A stretch of 64,000 nt of DNA, from the NCBI RefSeq assembly GCF_003013715.1, contig NC_072812.1:682001-746000 (forward strand), written 5' to 3'. The notes under the pieces were generated by a model. That model made no database searches and had not been told where the DNA came from. It saw only the letters and a list, made by a program, of their open reading frames with translations. Positions 9,343-19,237 of this stretch are shown here, in pieces. Numbering within the stretch: the stretch's first letter is position 1; each line of letters starts with the position of its first letter. The DNA comes from Candidozyma auris (taxonomy: Eukaryota > Ascomycota > Pichiomycetes > Serinales > Metschnikowiaceae). The position numbers and the translations under genes were made by a program.

Positions 9343-10791
9343 TTAGTGCCTAAACATCAGCCAGGCGCCTGGGGCCACCACGTTATCTAGGGACTCCACT
9401 GTAGACGTTTCCTGGTCGCACCACTCTGTGATCTGAGGAAACTCTTTGGCCAACATCTCTGCTAAAGTTTTGGCCTTGTTGCGCACATCACCAGGCTGCC
9501 GTGTCCAAAGCCCGTGTCTCAACAATGCTAGCATGTCGCTAGTGGGAGGTGCGAGGTCTCTGTACTCTAAGCAGCACTGAAGGTGAGAGCTCGCTAGTGC
9601 GTTGAGACACTCATACAAAATCACCACTTTGCACTCTCGTGGCGCTGTAGAGACGGCCTGGGCAAAAATAGGTAGAATGTCACGATGGATGTGGCACGGT
9701 GCTGTAGTGGTGCACGCTTTGATCACAGTGGCGATCTTGAAGAGTGCTGGCCTCTGATGTTTGGCTGCAAAATGCGTAAGCCCAATGTACATCAGGCACA
9801 AGGTCGCCATCACCTCGCCCTGGCCAACACAGTGGTAAGTTTCCTCTGGCGACATGCTTGCGGCTTGGGCCAACACTCTGAGAAGATCACTGCCTGCTTG
9901 CACTCCGTTGGCACAACACCACTGATTCCAGCACCAACACACTAGCACGTCTACAATGGATAATTGCAACAGAGTAGGCTCATCAGCTAGCATCTGGGGG
10001 TCCCAGGACCAGTCGACAGCTTCGTGGAATTTTCTGGTGAAGAAGTAGGGATTGTCGTAGGTCTTTTCCGTGGAGCCAATGGTGACGAAGTGGAAAAGAC
10101 TCATAGTCCGCATGAACCGCCCACCTTCATGTGTATTGTTCATGATCTCACCGATAGCCTCGTCCAAAGAGCCAATGCATGAGTAGTGACGTTTGGGCAC
10201 GGGGAAAGTAAGGCGTAAGAGCAGCGAGAGCTTCACTTTGGACCTGCCGCCTTTGTCGTGCTGTTTCTGAATAGGGACCATCGAAGCATTCTCCTCCATC
10301 GTGGTCCTTACTTGGAGAAGCTTTGGAATTTGATAGACGTACATTTTTCCCTCTGGAGAGTTCAGCTCGGCAACGATATCAAGCCTCGGTGTCGTCAGGG
10401 TCTCAGTGGTGCTCCATGAGCTGCTCAGTTCGTCCTTGGTTGGGAGTTGCACCTGACGAGAGGGAGGGAAAGCGATTCTCAGATTGGGACGTTTCCTCAT
10501 ATTATCCAAGGGTATAGTACCTTTTGTGCTGTTAATCTGGCGCCTAAGCGGGCTCCAGTGTTTGAAACTTTCTGGATCAATGACAACAGGATTTTTGTCG
10601 ATAGAGCTGCTGGGCTGCAACTCAAATTCAGACATTCCGGACTCCAAGTCGGCTACAATTGAATGGGCTTTTTTCCTCGACCGCCTTCGAATTGCTACTC
10701 TGACGGTGAGCCCGATGCCTCCAAAAATGCCAGAACCAAGGACTAGAATGCCGTAGAGAATAACCGTGTATTTTATCGAAGACGAGTCCAT
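9343..10791 (-). CDS. Unknown single-pass membrane protein
   Basis: A 482-residue open frame from an ATG at 10791; I do not recognise the family. Residues ~8-31 form one hydrophobic segment (TVILYGILVLGSGIFGGIGL) followed at once by a basic cluster (RVAIRRRSRKK), which predicts an N-out/C-in single-pass anchor. Residues 50-160 are polar and Ser/Thr/Pro-rich. The C-terminal ~300 residues look globular, with an aromatic and Cys-rich patch VLVCWCWNQWCCANG near 287 and paired cysteines further on. The clean 1.4 kb frame with its own promoter gap argues it is real. It is head-to-head with COX15 (524 bp). It may be lineage-specific. Confidence 0.75.
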   Translation of the reverse strand: MDSSSIKYTVILYGILVLGSGIFGGIGLTVRVAIRRRSRKKAHSIVADLESGMSEFELQPSSSIDKNPVVIDPESFKHWSPLRRQINSTKGTIPLDNMRKRPNLRIAFPPSRQVQLPTKDELSSSWSTTETLTTPRLDIVAELNSPEGKMYVYQIPKLLQVRTTMEENASMVPIQKQHDKGGRSKVKLSLLLRLTFPVPKRHYSCIGSLDEAIGEIMNNTHEGGRFMRTMSLFHFVTIGSTEKTYDNPYFFTRKFHEAVDWSWDPQMLADEPTLLQLSIVDVLVCWCWNQWCCANGVQAGSDLLRVLAQAASMSPEETYHCVGQGEVMATLCLMYIGLTHFAAKHQRPALFKIATVIKACTTTAPCHIHRDILPIFAQAVSTAPRECKVVILYECLNALASSHLQCCLEYRDLAPPTSDMLALLRHGLWTRQPGDVRNKAKTLAEMLAKEFPQITEWCDQETSTVESLDNVVAPGAWLMFRH

Positions 10792-11315
10792 ATTGTACCA
10801 ATGGTTGCAAAAAGAGAGCCGCCTCGCGAAGTGTATGTTGCTCGGAGAATTGGAAAGAATAGCGAGAAAGTCGCAACAAAGTGAACCCTACATTGTTGAA
10901 ATCTGAAGTTACTAAAGCAAAGGGAATTCATATTCAATTGTAATTGTAGAGAAATGGGAGGTCATCAACACGTATTTTTGTGTAAGGATTGCTTCGCTCT
11001 CTTCTCGACGAGGGGACCTCAGAAAGCGCTACTGGGTAAAATTTGCTCATTTCCATTAGAAGAAAGGATTGGCTGTACAGAAAACTTCTAATTCCCGTAA
11101 AATCACTACTTTCAAGTCATATTAGCCTGCCTTTGTCATCTTCACTAAATCACCTTTCGTTCCCGTTATCGTCGTACTGCACAAGGGGAAGAGTCGCCTG
11201 ATCCAAGCGCATACCTTGGATTTCTCAGCTTACCAAAAAGCCTGTATGAAATGCAAATCAGCTTACGCCCTCATTTGCTAACCATCACAGGTAAATCTGT
11301 AAAAAGTTAACGACC
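10792..11315. promoter_or_regulatory. Divergent region upstream of COX15, with a possible 5' UTR intron
   Basis: These 524 bp separate the unknown membrane gene and COX15. GGTTGCAAA is at 10803-10811, right beside the minus-strand ATG. Near COX15, a GTATGA donor at 11244 and TGCTAACCATCACAG ending at 11290 resemble the local splice grammar and would define a 47 nt leader intron. No other gene is apparent. Confidence 0.45.
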
Positions 11316-12749
11316 ATGTCGATGTTTTGTCGATCGGGGTTTTTCTTCACGAGAAATTTGAGCGTGCTCAATATTCTCAAAAGCACCAGAGGCACGAGGC
11401 TCTCCATCCTTCCGCCCAAGAAAATGCCCTTCAGCATCTGGCGCTCTATGGGGTTGAGGCGCTATTCGACCGCCTCCCACCTTTCAACAGGATCAGCCCC
11501 CAAAATCAACACTGAGTCCCTCAGGTCTGCATTTTCTGGAAAACAGCCACCCGTTGTCGTCTCTAGCAAAGCCGCTGGATACTGGCTTGTGGCCACTTCA
11601 GGCTTGATCTTTGGGATAGTCGTCGTTGGTGGGTTAACCAGACTTACTGAGTCCGGTCTCTCGATCACTGAGTGGAAGCCAGTCACTGGTTCCATTCCAC
11701 CTCTTTCTGAGAAAGAATGGGAGGAAGAGTTTGATAAGTACAAGAACTCACCTGAGTTCAAGCTCTTGAATTCTCATATCACGCTTGAAGAGTTCAAGTT
11801 TATCTTCAGTATGGAATGGGGCCACCGTCTTTTAGGGAGAGCCATCGGAATGTTTTTCATTTTGCCCGCTATTTACTTTTGGAAGACCAATAAATTCAGT
11901 CCGCATGTCACTCGTAGAGTGGTCGGTCTTACAGGTCTATTAGGCTTGCAAGGGTTCATTGGCTGGTGGATGGTTCAAAGTGGTCTCGACGAGGAGCAGC
12001 TTGCGGAGCGTAGATCGAAGCCTACTGTTTCTCAGTACAGACTCACTACACACTTGGGTGCTGCATTCTTGATGTATTTGGGTGTTCTCTGGACGGGATT
12101 CGAGATACTTAATGAGAGCAGGTGGGTTCAGGACCTCAGTACGAAAGCGAAGGTAGTCACATCTCATCTTGCAAAACTTAACAGTCCAGTCTTGAACCCT
12201 ATGAGAAAAATGTCTCTTGCCTTGCTTGGTTTGACTTTTATGACCGCCATGTCCGGAGGAATGGTCGCTGGTTTGGACGCTGGTCTCATTTACAATACCT
12301 TCCCTCACATGGGTGAAGACTACATTCCATCATACAGGGAGCTTATGGACCCCTTGTTTGCCAGGAAAGATGACAAATCTGATATGTGGTGGAGGAATCT
12401 TCTCGAAAATCCAGCGACCGTCCAGTTGGTTCATCGAATTCTTGCAACTACAACATTCTTTTCTGTCTTGGCTGCTCACATGTACGTCAACAGACGCAAG
12501 GCTCTCATACCACCCAACGCCAAGAGGGCCATGCACACCATGATGGGTTTGGTGACCTTCCAGGTTGCGTTAGGTATTACCACACTCATTTATTTGGTGC
12601 CCATTCCTTTGGCTGCTGGTCATCAAGCAGGAGCATTAGCTCTTCTCACTGCAGCGTTAGCATTTGCTGCAAACATCAAGAGGCCCCGTGCACAGGCTGT
12701 CAACTACATCAGCGCTCAGATGAAGAAACAGCTACTCAAGAAGCATTAG
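11316..12749 (+). CDS. COX15: Heme A synthase, mitochondrial inner membrane
   Basis: A 477-residue protein starting at the ATG at 11316. Cox15 oxidises heme O to heme A with Cox10 and ferredoxin for cytochrome c oxidase. The first ~55 residues are basic and hydroxylated (FCRSGFFFTRNLSVLN, RSMGLRRYSTAS), a mitochondrial presequence. Diagnostic is VVVGGLTRLTESGLSITEWK near 100-120, followed by GSIPPLSEKEWEEEF. Further family motifs are FIFSMEWGHRLLGRAIG near 163-179, GFIGWWMVQSGL near 211, and NPATVQLVHRILATT near 367, providing conserved heme-ligand histidines. About eight hydrophobic helices are visible. It is tail-to-tail with EMP65 (60 bp). Confidence 0.96.
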   Translation: MSMFCRSGFFFTRNLSVLNILKSTRGTRLSILPPKKMPFSIWRSMGLRRYSTASHLSTGSAPKINTESLRSAFSGKQPPVVVSSKAAGYWLVATSGLIFGIVVVGGLTRLTESGLSITEWKPVTGSIPPLSEKEWEEEFDKYKNSPEFKLLNSHITLEEFKFIFSMEWGHRLLGRAIGMFFILPAIYFWKTNKFSPHVTRRVVGLTGLLGLQGFIGWWMVQSGLDEEQLAERRSKPTVSQYRLTTHLGAAFLMYLGVLWTGFEILNESRWVQDLSTKAKVVTSHLAKLNSPVLNPMRKMSLALLGLTFMTAMSGGMVAGLDAGLIYNTFPHMGEDYIPSYRELMDPLFARKDDKSDMWWRNLLENPATVQLVHRILATTTFFSVLAAHMYVNRRKALIPPNAKRAMHTMMGLVTFQVALGITTLIYLVPIPLAAGHQAGALALLTAALAFAANIKRPRAQAVNYISAQMKKQLLKKH

Positions 12750-12809
12750 ATGGTTAACCTCATGTAAATAGAGATTGAAGATAATTGTACATAAAAGAAT
12801 TCGAAGGAG

Positions 12810-14858
12810 TTACCAAATGCGCTTGCTAGACATTTCATACCTGTGAACTGCTTTCAACAGCTCACCGAGATCCTGGGAGGTTTTCAGAGTCAGTTTAACT
12901 CTTTTTCTCACCATATCATTCCTTCGCTCTTCTCCATTCGGTGGGACCAGCTCCCCGTAATCGTACAAAAACCCTCTTGTGCGAGGATTGATGGAGGATG
13001 ATTCCGTGTTAGGGATCCCAGGAATGAAAGATTGCTCGATCTCGCTTTGTGAATCGCTTGAATCGTATACACGGCCTGACATCGTGTCATGGACATCAGT
13101 TGGAGACATTTCTCGTGACCAATTCAGATCTGTGTATAGACTGAAATGCAGATTCTCGTCTCCTTCTAACTTGCCTCCAACGCCCCTGCTATTTTCTGAG
13201 TCGAAGAGGCCCTCTTGCATGGAAGCCACACTCAGCTCCTCGGCATAGAATGCTTTGGCTGAAGCAGCAGCCAGAACCTCCTTTTGATATTCTTCATGCT
13301 TGCCCTTGATACTTTTTGCCCATTTCAATAGCCATAAACCCAACACTAATCGAATGATTACCAAAGTGATGAATGTAAGTGTTGCAAGAAGACCGCAGGA
13401 CAAAATGCTCAGGATGTTGGGGGAAGGAACGTAAATCTGTTTTAAATCACGGAGAGTCATCCTTAAAAAGCAGATCGATAACGACAACATTGGAAGACCA
13501 ATTCTCTTGGCAAGAATCACATAGTCTGAGATTTCATGCAGAGTAGATTTTTGAGAGTTCGAAGTGAACACTTCCATGAAGTCAGTGCTCGACACATAGA
13601 GGAAATTCTTGTAAACTCTAGGCTTTATGCGGTTAAACTTGATGATGAAGCAATGTTTTAGCCAGTCAACAAAGACTTCTGATCCAAGTACCACGATTGA
13701 AGGACCGAAGATTGCTCCAAACCATTTATTCCATGATTTCCAGCTATCTGGTACGACGAGACCCAACTGAGTCATGTTTAATTGTGCCAAATTTCTAATT
13801 GATATGATTGAGAGCATCAATGAGAGCTGAAAACGTTCTGTGAGATCTGACATGGCCACCTGGAATAGACCCTCTCTGTCAAATTTCTTGAAGACGGCAC
13901 CCTTCAATTCAGCAAACTGATTGGAAAGAAGGAGCGTCATTAGCGCATTGGAGTAGGAATTAGCAGCAACGTGAAGAGAGACGGACTGGTATATCAAAAC
14001 ATACGAGTGGCAGGCTGAGTATACGAAGGATATTATCACAAATAGTATCAACTTCAGAATGCTTTTATAATTGGTATTTGTGACTGGTATTCCAACAAGA
14101 ACCGTAAAAATTTCCTGGCCTATGGATGAGAGCAATTTATCCATAACCTCTAAAACACCAAAGATCACATAGAGTTTTAAATGAGCTTGCCCTCTAACGT
14201 CATGATATAAGCGCGAGACCTCGACTCTAGGAGAAGCTAGAAGCGTCACAGTGGACACAATGATGAACAAATTTATGAGATCACGCTTGATGAAGTGAAG
14301 TTTTCTAGTGAGCAAACTAAAGTCTAGTTTTCCTGTCCCAGAAAAATGGTGGAAGAAGTCTGCAAAGCCAGTGTAACAGATGATGCAAATTTTTAATGGT
14401 ACTAGCGTGAACAAAGTAAGAAATGAATTGAGGCAGACTAAAAGCCCAAAGACGATAAACCTTTCCAAATACACTGGCACTTTTACCATACTTACTAGCT
14501 GCTCGTATGCTCGGCTTTGTTCTTCTTCATGCAGCAAATCCTTCTGTTTGTTGTGCCCCGGCTTTGGTAAGTTTAGCTCTAGTAGCAAGAGCCTATATAA
14601 AGACAATATTCGATTTCTATTAGGTTTTCCGGCTGCTAATGTTGACTTTGAGCCATTGTGTATAAAGTTTAGAAACCCACTAGCTGTTGATGATCGTGAT
14701 CGGGAGGGTTGCAAGGAAGTTGAAATTGAAGGGGTGATATCGGATACAGAGGAGCCTCTCCTCCCAACAATGGTGCTCGTGGAACCTCTTTGAGTTGACG
14801 TAGTATCTGTAGCCGGGTAAACATTGAGATCGATACTTGGTGCCTCTAACGAGGCCAT
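12810..14858 (-). CDS. EMP65: TAPT1/Emp65-family ER membrane protein
   Basis: A 682-residue polytopic membrane protein from the ATG at 14858. The family (Tapt1, S. cerevisiae Emp65) resides in the ER; Emp65 works with Slp1 in protecting soluble glycoproteins. The diagnostic region is YLERFIVFGLLVCLNSFLTL near 131 with LVPLKICIICYTGFADFFHH, then RDLINLFIIVSTVTLL and YVIFGVLEVMDKLLSSIGQE near 230. At least six hydrophobic segments follow. The N-terminus (1-80) and C-terminus (560-682) are Ser-rich and presumably cytosolic or luminal tails. A TCACGTGA palindrome lies 60 bp upstream of the ATG. The specific symbol rests on family recall. Confidence 0.85.
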   Translation of the reverse strand: MASLEAPSIDLNVYPATDTTSTQRGSTSTIVGRRGSSVSDITPSISTSLQPSRSRSSTASGFLNFIHNGSKSTLAAGKPNRNRILSLYRLLLLELNLPKPGHNKQKDLLHEEEQSRAYEQLVSMVKVPVYLERFIVFGLLVCLNSFLTLFTLVPLKICIICYTGFADFFHHFSGTGKLDFSLLTRKLHFIKRDLINLFIIVSTVTLLASPRVEVSRLYHDVRGQAHLKLYVIFGVLEVMDKLLSSIGQEIFTVLVGIPVTNTNYKSILKLILFVIISFVYSACHSYVLIYQSVSLHVAANSYSNALMTLLLSNQFAELKGAVFKKFDREGLFQVAMSDLTERFQLSLMLSIISIRNLAQLNMTQLGLVVPDSWKSWNKWFGAIFGPSIVVLGSEVFVDWLKHCFIIKFNRIKPRVYKNFLYVSSTDFMEVFTSNSQKSTLHEISDYVILAKRIGLPMLSLSICFLRMTLRDLKQIYVPSPNILSILSCGLLATLTFITLVIIRLVLGLWLLKWAKSIKGKHEEYQKEVLAAASAKAFYAEELSVASMQEGLFDSENSRGVGGKLEGDENLHFSLYTDLNWSREMSPTDVHDTMSGRVYDSSDSQSEIEQSFIPGIPNTESSSINPRTRGFLYDYGELVPPNGEERRNDMVRKRVKLTLKTSQDLGELLKAVHRYEMSSKRIW

Positions 14859-15913
14859 ATTAATGTTCCAAAGAGAAAGAAGGAATACCTAGAGTCCGAT
14901 AACTGTGTGACAAATAATCACGTGATACAAGTTCAGGGAACGTTTATGTGCGCTTAGAAGCAGGAGAAGACATTCCTTATTCGTAAACTTAGTGAGTGGA
15001 CTTGTGTATTCTCTTAATATTTCATTCCGTAGACAGAAAAGGGGAGAATCAATGTTGTTTAGATATTGCTCTGAAAGAGGTCTGTCCTATATACTGATGT
15101 CCTATATCCGTATTTCTCTTATCCCCTTCAATGCAGATGTGCACTCGATATCCTTCATGCAGCCCACAGAAAAGATTGAGACACTCTCTTAGTACCCCTA
15201 CAACTCTTGATGCTGGTCTGCGGTCTTACTGTTTTTCAGAACGGTTTTCGCTACCTATGTCTTAATCCTGATGCACTCCACGGCTGTGACACGGTTCAAG
15301 ACAGAATGTGCTCGAATAACCAATAACAGCTTGATTTTTGTAATGATCGCGGTAATCCTGCTAAGAGGATAAATGAGACGGTAAAGTCAATCGGATATCC
15401 ACCTTGCCTCCCATACTTATGAAGACGAATGAGAATGGGCGATGACACTTTCTTAGTTGAATGACTTTTTGTTGTACTTTTTATCTCAATTGTGAAATCT
15501 TTACGCTATGACTCACTATATCTTGCCTCGATTAGTGATATTTTGAATCGGGGGAAATTCGCTTCGAGTGCATAGCCTGTACATTACAGACTCCAACATA
15601 AAGCAAATTGGCTATTGAAATATCAATATAAATGCTTGTTTGTTCAGTCTCAATCGACTTGAGCAATTTGTTAGTTTTTATACCATAAAAACATGTTGTT
15701 CAAGCAAGAGTCACTCGTTTCGTTTCGCATGCCAAACCTAGATCTGGGGAAGAATCCTCAATCATCTTACCAGTGTACAGGCTAGTGGCCACAGTATATA
15801 AAGGGTCCGCTGAGCGACCTGCGACAAGCTATCTATTTGTTTCTTTTTTTCTTTTTCTTTGCTAACATCTTTCCCCCAATTCGTCTCACTGATGCATAGC
15901 AGATCGACAAGGA
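14859..15913. promoter_or_regulatory. EMP65 / RTR1 divergent region
   Basis: This is the longest intergenic gap, 1,055 bp. It has a TCACGTGA palindrome at 14918-14925 near EMP65, and a TATATAAA box at 15795-15802 followed by a pyrimidine run (15840-15860) upstream of RTR1. An ATG at 15892 opens a 26-codon frame that overlaps the RTR1 start out of frame. The 66-codon frame at 14992-15192 shows no coding signature. No RNA gene recognised. Confidence 0.5.
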
Positions 15914-16702
15914 ATGAACGCAGATACACTCACTGTCGACGCATTTCTATCGTTACTAGCTCCTTATGCTAATCGCGATATGCTCGCTCCAAGCGAGGCA
16001 TCATCGCTACAGCTCAAGATAGCGGAGTTGGTGTTGGACCATACGATAGACATTCCCTTACTCAAGTTCCTCAGTAGGTTTCTTACCCAATCAGCCTATG
16101 ATGAGCTTGTCGAAGAACGCAACATTGAACACCAATGTGGCTATCCTCTATGCAACAAGTCCCCACAACACAAGGTACGCCGCCTTTCCCATGGGAGCAA
16201 TGGTTCGTGTATTGAAACATCAACGCGGTATCAGATCTGGAACAGAAAACCTCTGATGATTCTTCCTAACACTTACTTGTCACAGTATTGTTGCAAGGAA
16301 CACTATCAGGCGCTGATGTTCTACCGCAATCAACTCTCTCAGGAGGCAGTGTTCTCTCGTAAAGATATCACCATCATGCCGCCCTTTGCACAAGTCAATG
16401 GACCTTGGTATGAGAATAATATTACCTTCTTGGAAGAAGTGCTTGCCAAACATAAAGAGCTAAAAGAACAGGGTAAAACTATCTCTGAGGTGATCGCTAT
16501 GATGAGCGGCTTGTCAGTAGGTGATGGTAGTGACAAGGACACTACAGAGTTAGCCAAGCTAATCGAAGACTTCGATATAGTTGAGCACGAAGGTGGCTCT
16601 ACCCTCAAAGAGGAGCCACAGGAGTCTGACAAGGAGGCGGCCTCCAGAGGAATAGATGGTTACATCACCAGCAATCACAGTTTAGGAGGCTACATGGTGT
16701 AA
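15914..16702 (+). CDS. RTR1: RNA polymerase II CTD phosphatase Rtr1/RPAP2 family
   Basis: A 262-residue protein from the ATG at 15914. Rtr1/RPAP2 removes Ser5 (and Tyr1) phosphate from the Pol II CTD and helps Pol II import. The atypical zinc-binding domain is visible: HQCGYPLCNKSPQHKVRR near 75-92, then YLSQYCCKEHYQALMFYRNQ near 118-137 and LSQEAVFSRKDI. Cysteines at CGYPLC and at CC plus the following H supply the metal site. The tail is acidic and ends in a short unstructured segment. An out-of-frame upstream ATG at 15892 may reduce initiation. The stop is 79 bp from the convergent RRG1-like gene. Confidence 0.92.
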   Translation: MNADTLTVDAFLSLLAPYANRDMLAPSEASSLQLKIAELVLDHTIDIPLLKFLSRFLTQSAYDELVEERNIEHQCGYPLCNKSPQHKVRRLSHGSNGSCIETSTRYQIWNRKPLMILPNTYLSQYCCKEHYQALMFYRNQLSQEAVFSRKDITIMPPFAQVNGPWYENNITFLEEVLAKHKELKEQGKTISEVIAMMSGLSVGDGSDKDTTELAKLIEDFDIVEHEGGSTLKEEPQESDKEAASRGIDGYITSNHSLGGYMV

Positions 16703-16781
16703 TCGCATAACATACGACAGAAACCTCCATGAGACCTTACGAATGCTACGAAACGTCATGATTATCTGCTATTGTAGTGCT

Positions 16782-18431
16782 CTACTTAAATTTGAAGCGC
16801 TTTCTATATCTCTGACCCATACGATAGTTACTGAACTTGAAGATCCGAAGATAATCACCTAGTGTTTTGCCCATACCTAATCGTTCCATTTGTGGTAATC
16901 CTTGCTTGTTTTGAGGTTGCTTATTTGAGTCTGCCTCTAGGTAATCGTCGAGACCATGGGTGACTGGATTTCTGAAGTTGATGAGCTCTGAGTGCATGAA
17001 GACTTTGTCCTTTTTTAACATCTCCACGAGCCGGGCATACCTCTGGCTCCGCTCTTCGTACCTCTCCTGTAATGCTTTTTGAACCCTGTCTTGCTCACTA
17101 AAAATCTCCTCCAGAAGCTTATACTTCGTACAAATACTTCTCAACTCCTTTTCGATGTACGCAGATGAAATATCGAGAGCTTCACGCCATTCTTGTCTGT
17201 AAAGAGAAGCCTTTCTACGTACGGGTCGCATCTTGCCAAATTTATCATAATCACGTAGATCGTCTATAAGGGCTTCCCATGAGGCTTCAGCGTCGGCTAG
17301 ATTTTGATAATACTCCTTAGTACATATCACCTCGTCATCAGAATAGCCCCCACTTCCCTTCACGGCGTATCCTTCGTCCACTTTTTTCTCATGCGCAAGA
17401 GCAGTTTTGTTTGTGGCTTTTACGTTCCACACATGGCGCAACTTATAGAGCCTCGTCAGCTTCTTGATGTCCATAGCGATATTCTTCATAACGCTGTGTG
17501 GTGAGAATTGCGCTCCAAGAAAATGTACCGTCATGATGCCGGCATTGGTGCTGTGGATTTTAGCACGTTGGGGGCCCTTTTCGTTCATTTGGAAGTCAGT
17601 GTCATTCATGATGGACTGATTTATTAGGTACTCGACCTCAGGCTTGATGACTGCCTCGATATATACAGCATCATAAGCCTGCTCTATAACAAAACTTTTG
17701 GTCGAGCCAGGAAGAAGGACACTCGGATTTGGTAAGTTTGCGGATTGTAAAGTTAACGTTTTTGAGACGAAGGGTAGCTTATAAGGATTTGGAATTCGGC
17801 CTTCAAGCTGAAGCCTTTTGAGGTAGTTTCTGACGACGAATCCGGCATCCTCTTTGCTCTCTACCATTGCTTTTTTGTACTCTTTGAGCTGTTCATTTGC
17901 CTTAAGTGACCTGAACGGGGTCTGTCCCTTCCTATGAGGGTTCTTTACGGACGCGAGCCTTCGTGATATCTTCAACGGTAGGTCTTTGCTTCTCTGCTCA
18001 TCGATCTGTTTCTGATTCTCGGAGTAGAATTTCTTCCATTTTTGCTTTTTAAACAGCTCATCCCTCAAATAAACCAAATGTCGTATCACTTCATGCCAAT
18101 GCTCTGCTTTCGATGCATCCACTGGTAGCTTCTCAAGACACTCACTCAAATGATCTCCTCTCATGATTGACAAGTACATATCAATCGAAGATCTAGGTCT
18201 TTTTCGTATCTTTTCATCAATATAGTATCGAAGCTCCGAAACAAGAAAGTCTCGGTACATGTTAACGTCTATAGATGCCTTTTTTAACTCAGGTAGTAGG
18301 TACTCATCAGTTTCCATGTTTATGTCTATGACTGGCACGAGACATTTGGTCTTACAGAGGCCACGTAGTAAGGACTTATATAGACATTTCACCAGATATT
18401 CATGCCTTGAAGCAGGTATTCGTGTGGCCAT
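16782..18431 (-). CDS. RRG1: Rrg1-like protein (required for respiratory growth), tentative
   Basis: The first in-frame ATG at 18431 gives 549 residues (MATRIPASRHEYL); extending upstream needs a TTG. The N-terminus has an LYR-like pattern, YLVKCLYKSLLRGLCK near 14-29, as in mitochondrial LYR proteins and in the start of S. cerevisiae Rrg1, and the following acidic/basic segment (LVSELRYYIDEKIRKRPRSS) also resembles it. The rest is highly basic with a SKTLTLQSANLPNPSVLLPG stretch near 230 and a conserved-looking C-terminus YRMGQRYRKRFKFK. Rrg1 is mitochondrial and needed for mtDNA maintenance. This protein is longer than the ~365-residue yeast Rrg1, so assignment is tentative; the frame itself is clearly real. 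It is divergent from the small spliced gene at 18660. Confidence 0.6.
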   Translation of the reverse strand: MATRIPASRHEYLVKCLYKSLLRGLCKTKCLVPVIDINMETDEYLLPELKKASIDVNMYRDFLVSELRYYIDEKIRKRPRSSIDMYLSIMRGDHLSECLEKLPVDASKAEHWHEVIRHLVYLRDELFKKQKWKKFYSENQKQIDEQRSKDLPLKISRRLASVKNPHRKGQTPFRSLKANEQLKEYKKAMVESKEDAGFVVRNYLKRLQLEGRIPNPYKLPFVSKTLTLQSANLPNPSVLLPGSTKSFVIEQAYDAVYIEAVIKPEVEYLINQSIMNDTDFQMNEKGPQRAKIHSTNAGIMTVHFLGAQFSPHSVMKNIAMDIKKLTRLYKLRHVWNVKATNKTALAHEKKVDEGYAVKGSGGYSDDEVICTKEYYQNLADAEASWEALIDDLRDYDKFGKMRPVRRKASLYRQEWREALDISSAYIEKELRSICTKYKLLEEIFSEQDRVQKALQERYEERSQRYARLVEMLKKDKVFMHSELINFRNPVTHGLDDYLEADSNKQPQNKQGLPQMERLGMGKTLGDYLRIFKFSNYRMGQRYRKRFKFK

Positions 18432-18659
18432 CCAGATGTAAGGGAATTGTACTTTTCGCAGCGACTGATATCGCGGTGAATGCAATCGTAGATATATACC
18501 TTGTTTCAGTATTTCCGGCAAAATCTAGCTGAAAGCGGAAATTGTTAGCCTAAAATTAAGATCAGATCTCGAATAACTTTTTTCAGGAGTCTCACTTAAT
18601 CACATAGGATTACTTTCGTGCCATCTTCACGAGATCGCGTCTCATAGTAGCAACTACAA

Positions 18660-19130
18660 ATGGTATGTGGGAAGAGCAGCTAAAGCATGTTGAAGTCAAT
18701 TGAATACTAATCGCAGCCGCCTAAATCAGCTCAGGTTCCCGTGACGCTTCTTAAGTTCAAGCGATCACGCTCGACGTATTGCATTCCTTTGGTGCTCACC
18801 AAGAAGACTCTTAATCAAGAGCACCTCATCACTGCCTTGACACATGCTATCAACTCAACCGGGGGCCTACGCGTGGTGGATAACATGAATAGCGAGGAGG
18901 ATGGAATGCCTCTCCCGGATGAGGAGGGGGTCGAAATTGCAGCCGAGGAAATTCTGCTTGCATTGCCAAAAGACAGAGGTGATCCACACAGCAATCAGTG
19001 GTTTCCAATTGCAGATGACAAAGACTTGGAAAATCTTGTTTTCAACGATTACGATATCATCGCATTCAAGTCTAGAGATGATCTGGACTTCTATATCGAA
19101 CGATCAGAGTACGGTGATCAAGAGGAATAA
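18660..19130 (+). CDS. Small conserved-looking acidic protein of unknown function, spliced
   Basis: The gene is built as 18660-18662 joined to 18717-19130, giving 138 residues (MPPKSAQVPVTLLKFKR). The first exon is only the ATG; the donor GTATGT is at 18663 and the acceptor CGCAG follows a TACTAAT branch site by five bases. A second acceptor, CTCAG, 18 bp further on would also keep frame and would drop PPKSAQ. The frame downstream has no ATG near its start, which supports the intron. The protein starts basic and hydrophobic and becomes acidic (DEEGVEIAAEE, LPKDRGDPHSNQWFPI, ending YGDQEE). I do not recognise the family. Confidence 0.72.
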
Positions 19131-19237
19131 CTTTTAGTGTATAGATTTCAGTAATACAAAGGATGAAGCGAAGTCATGCTGATTTGAACGAGGAAAAAGC
19201 CAGATCTTTAGAAGGAAGTGAATTGTTAGCGTGAAAG

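Noticed and set aside
8681..9390. Overlapping open frames on both strands upstream of FAT1
   Set aside because: GC-rich sequence with few stops; mutual overlap and lack of motifs indicate chance.
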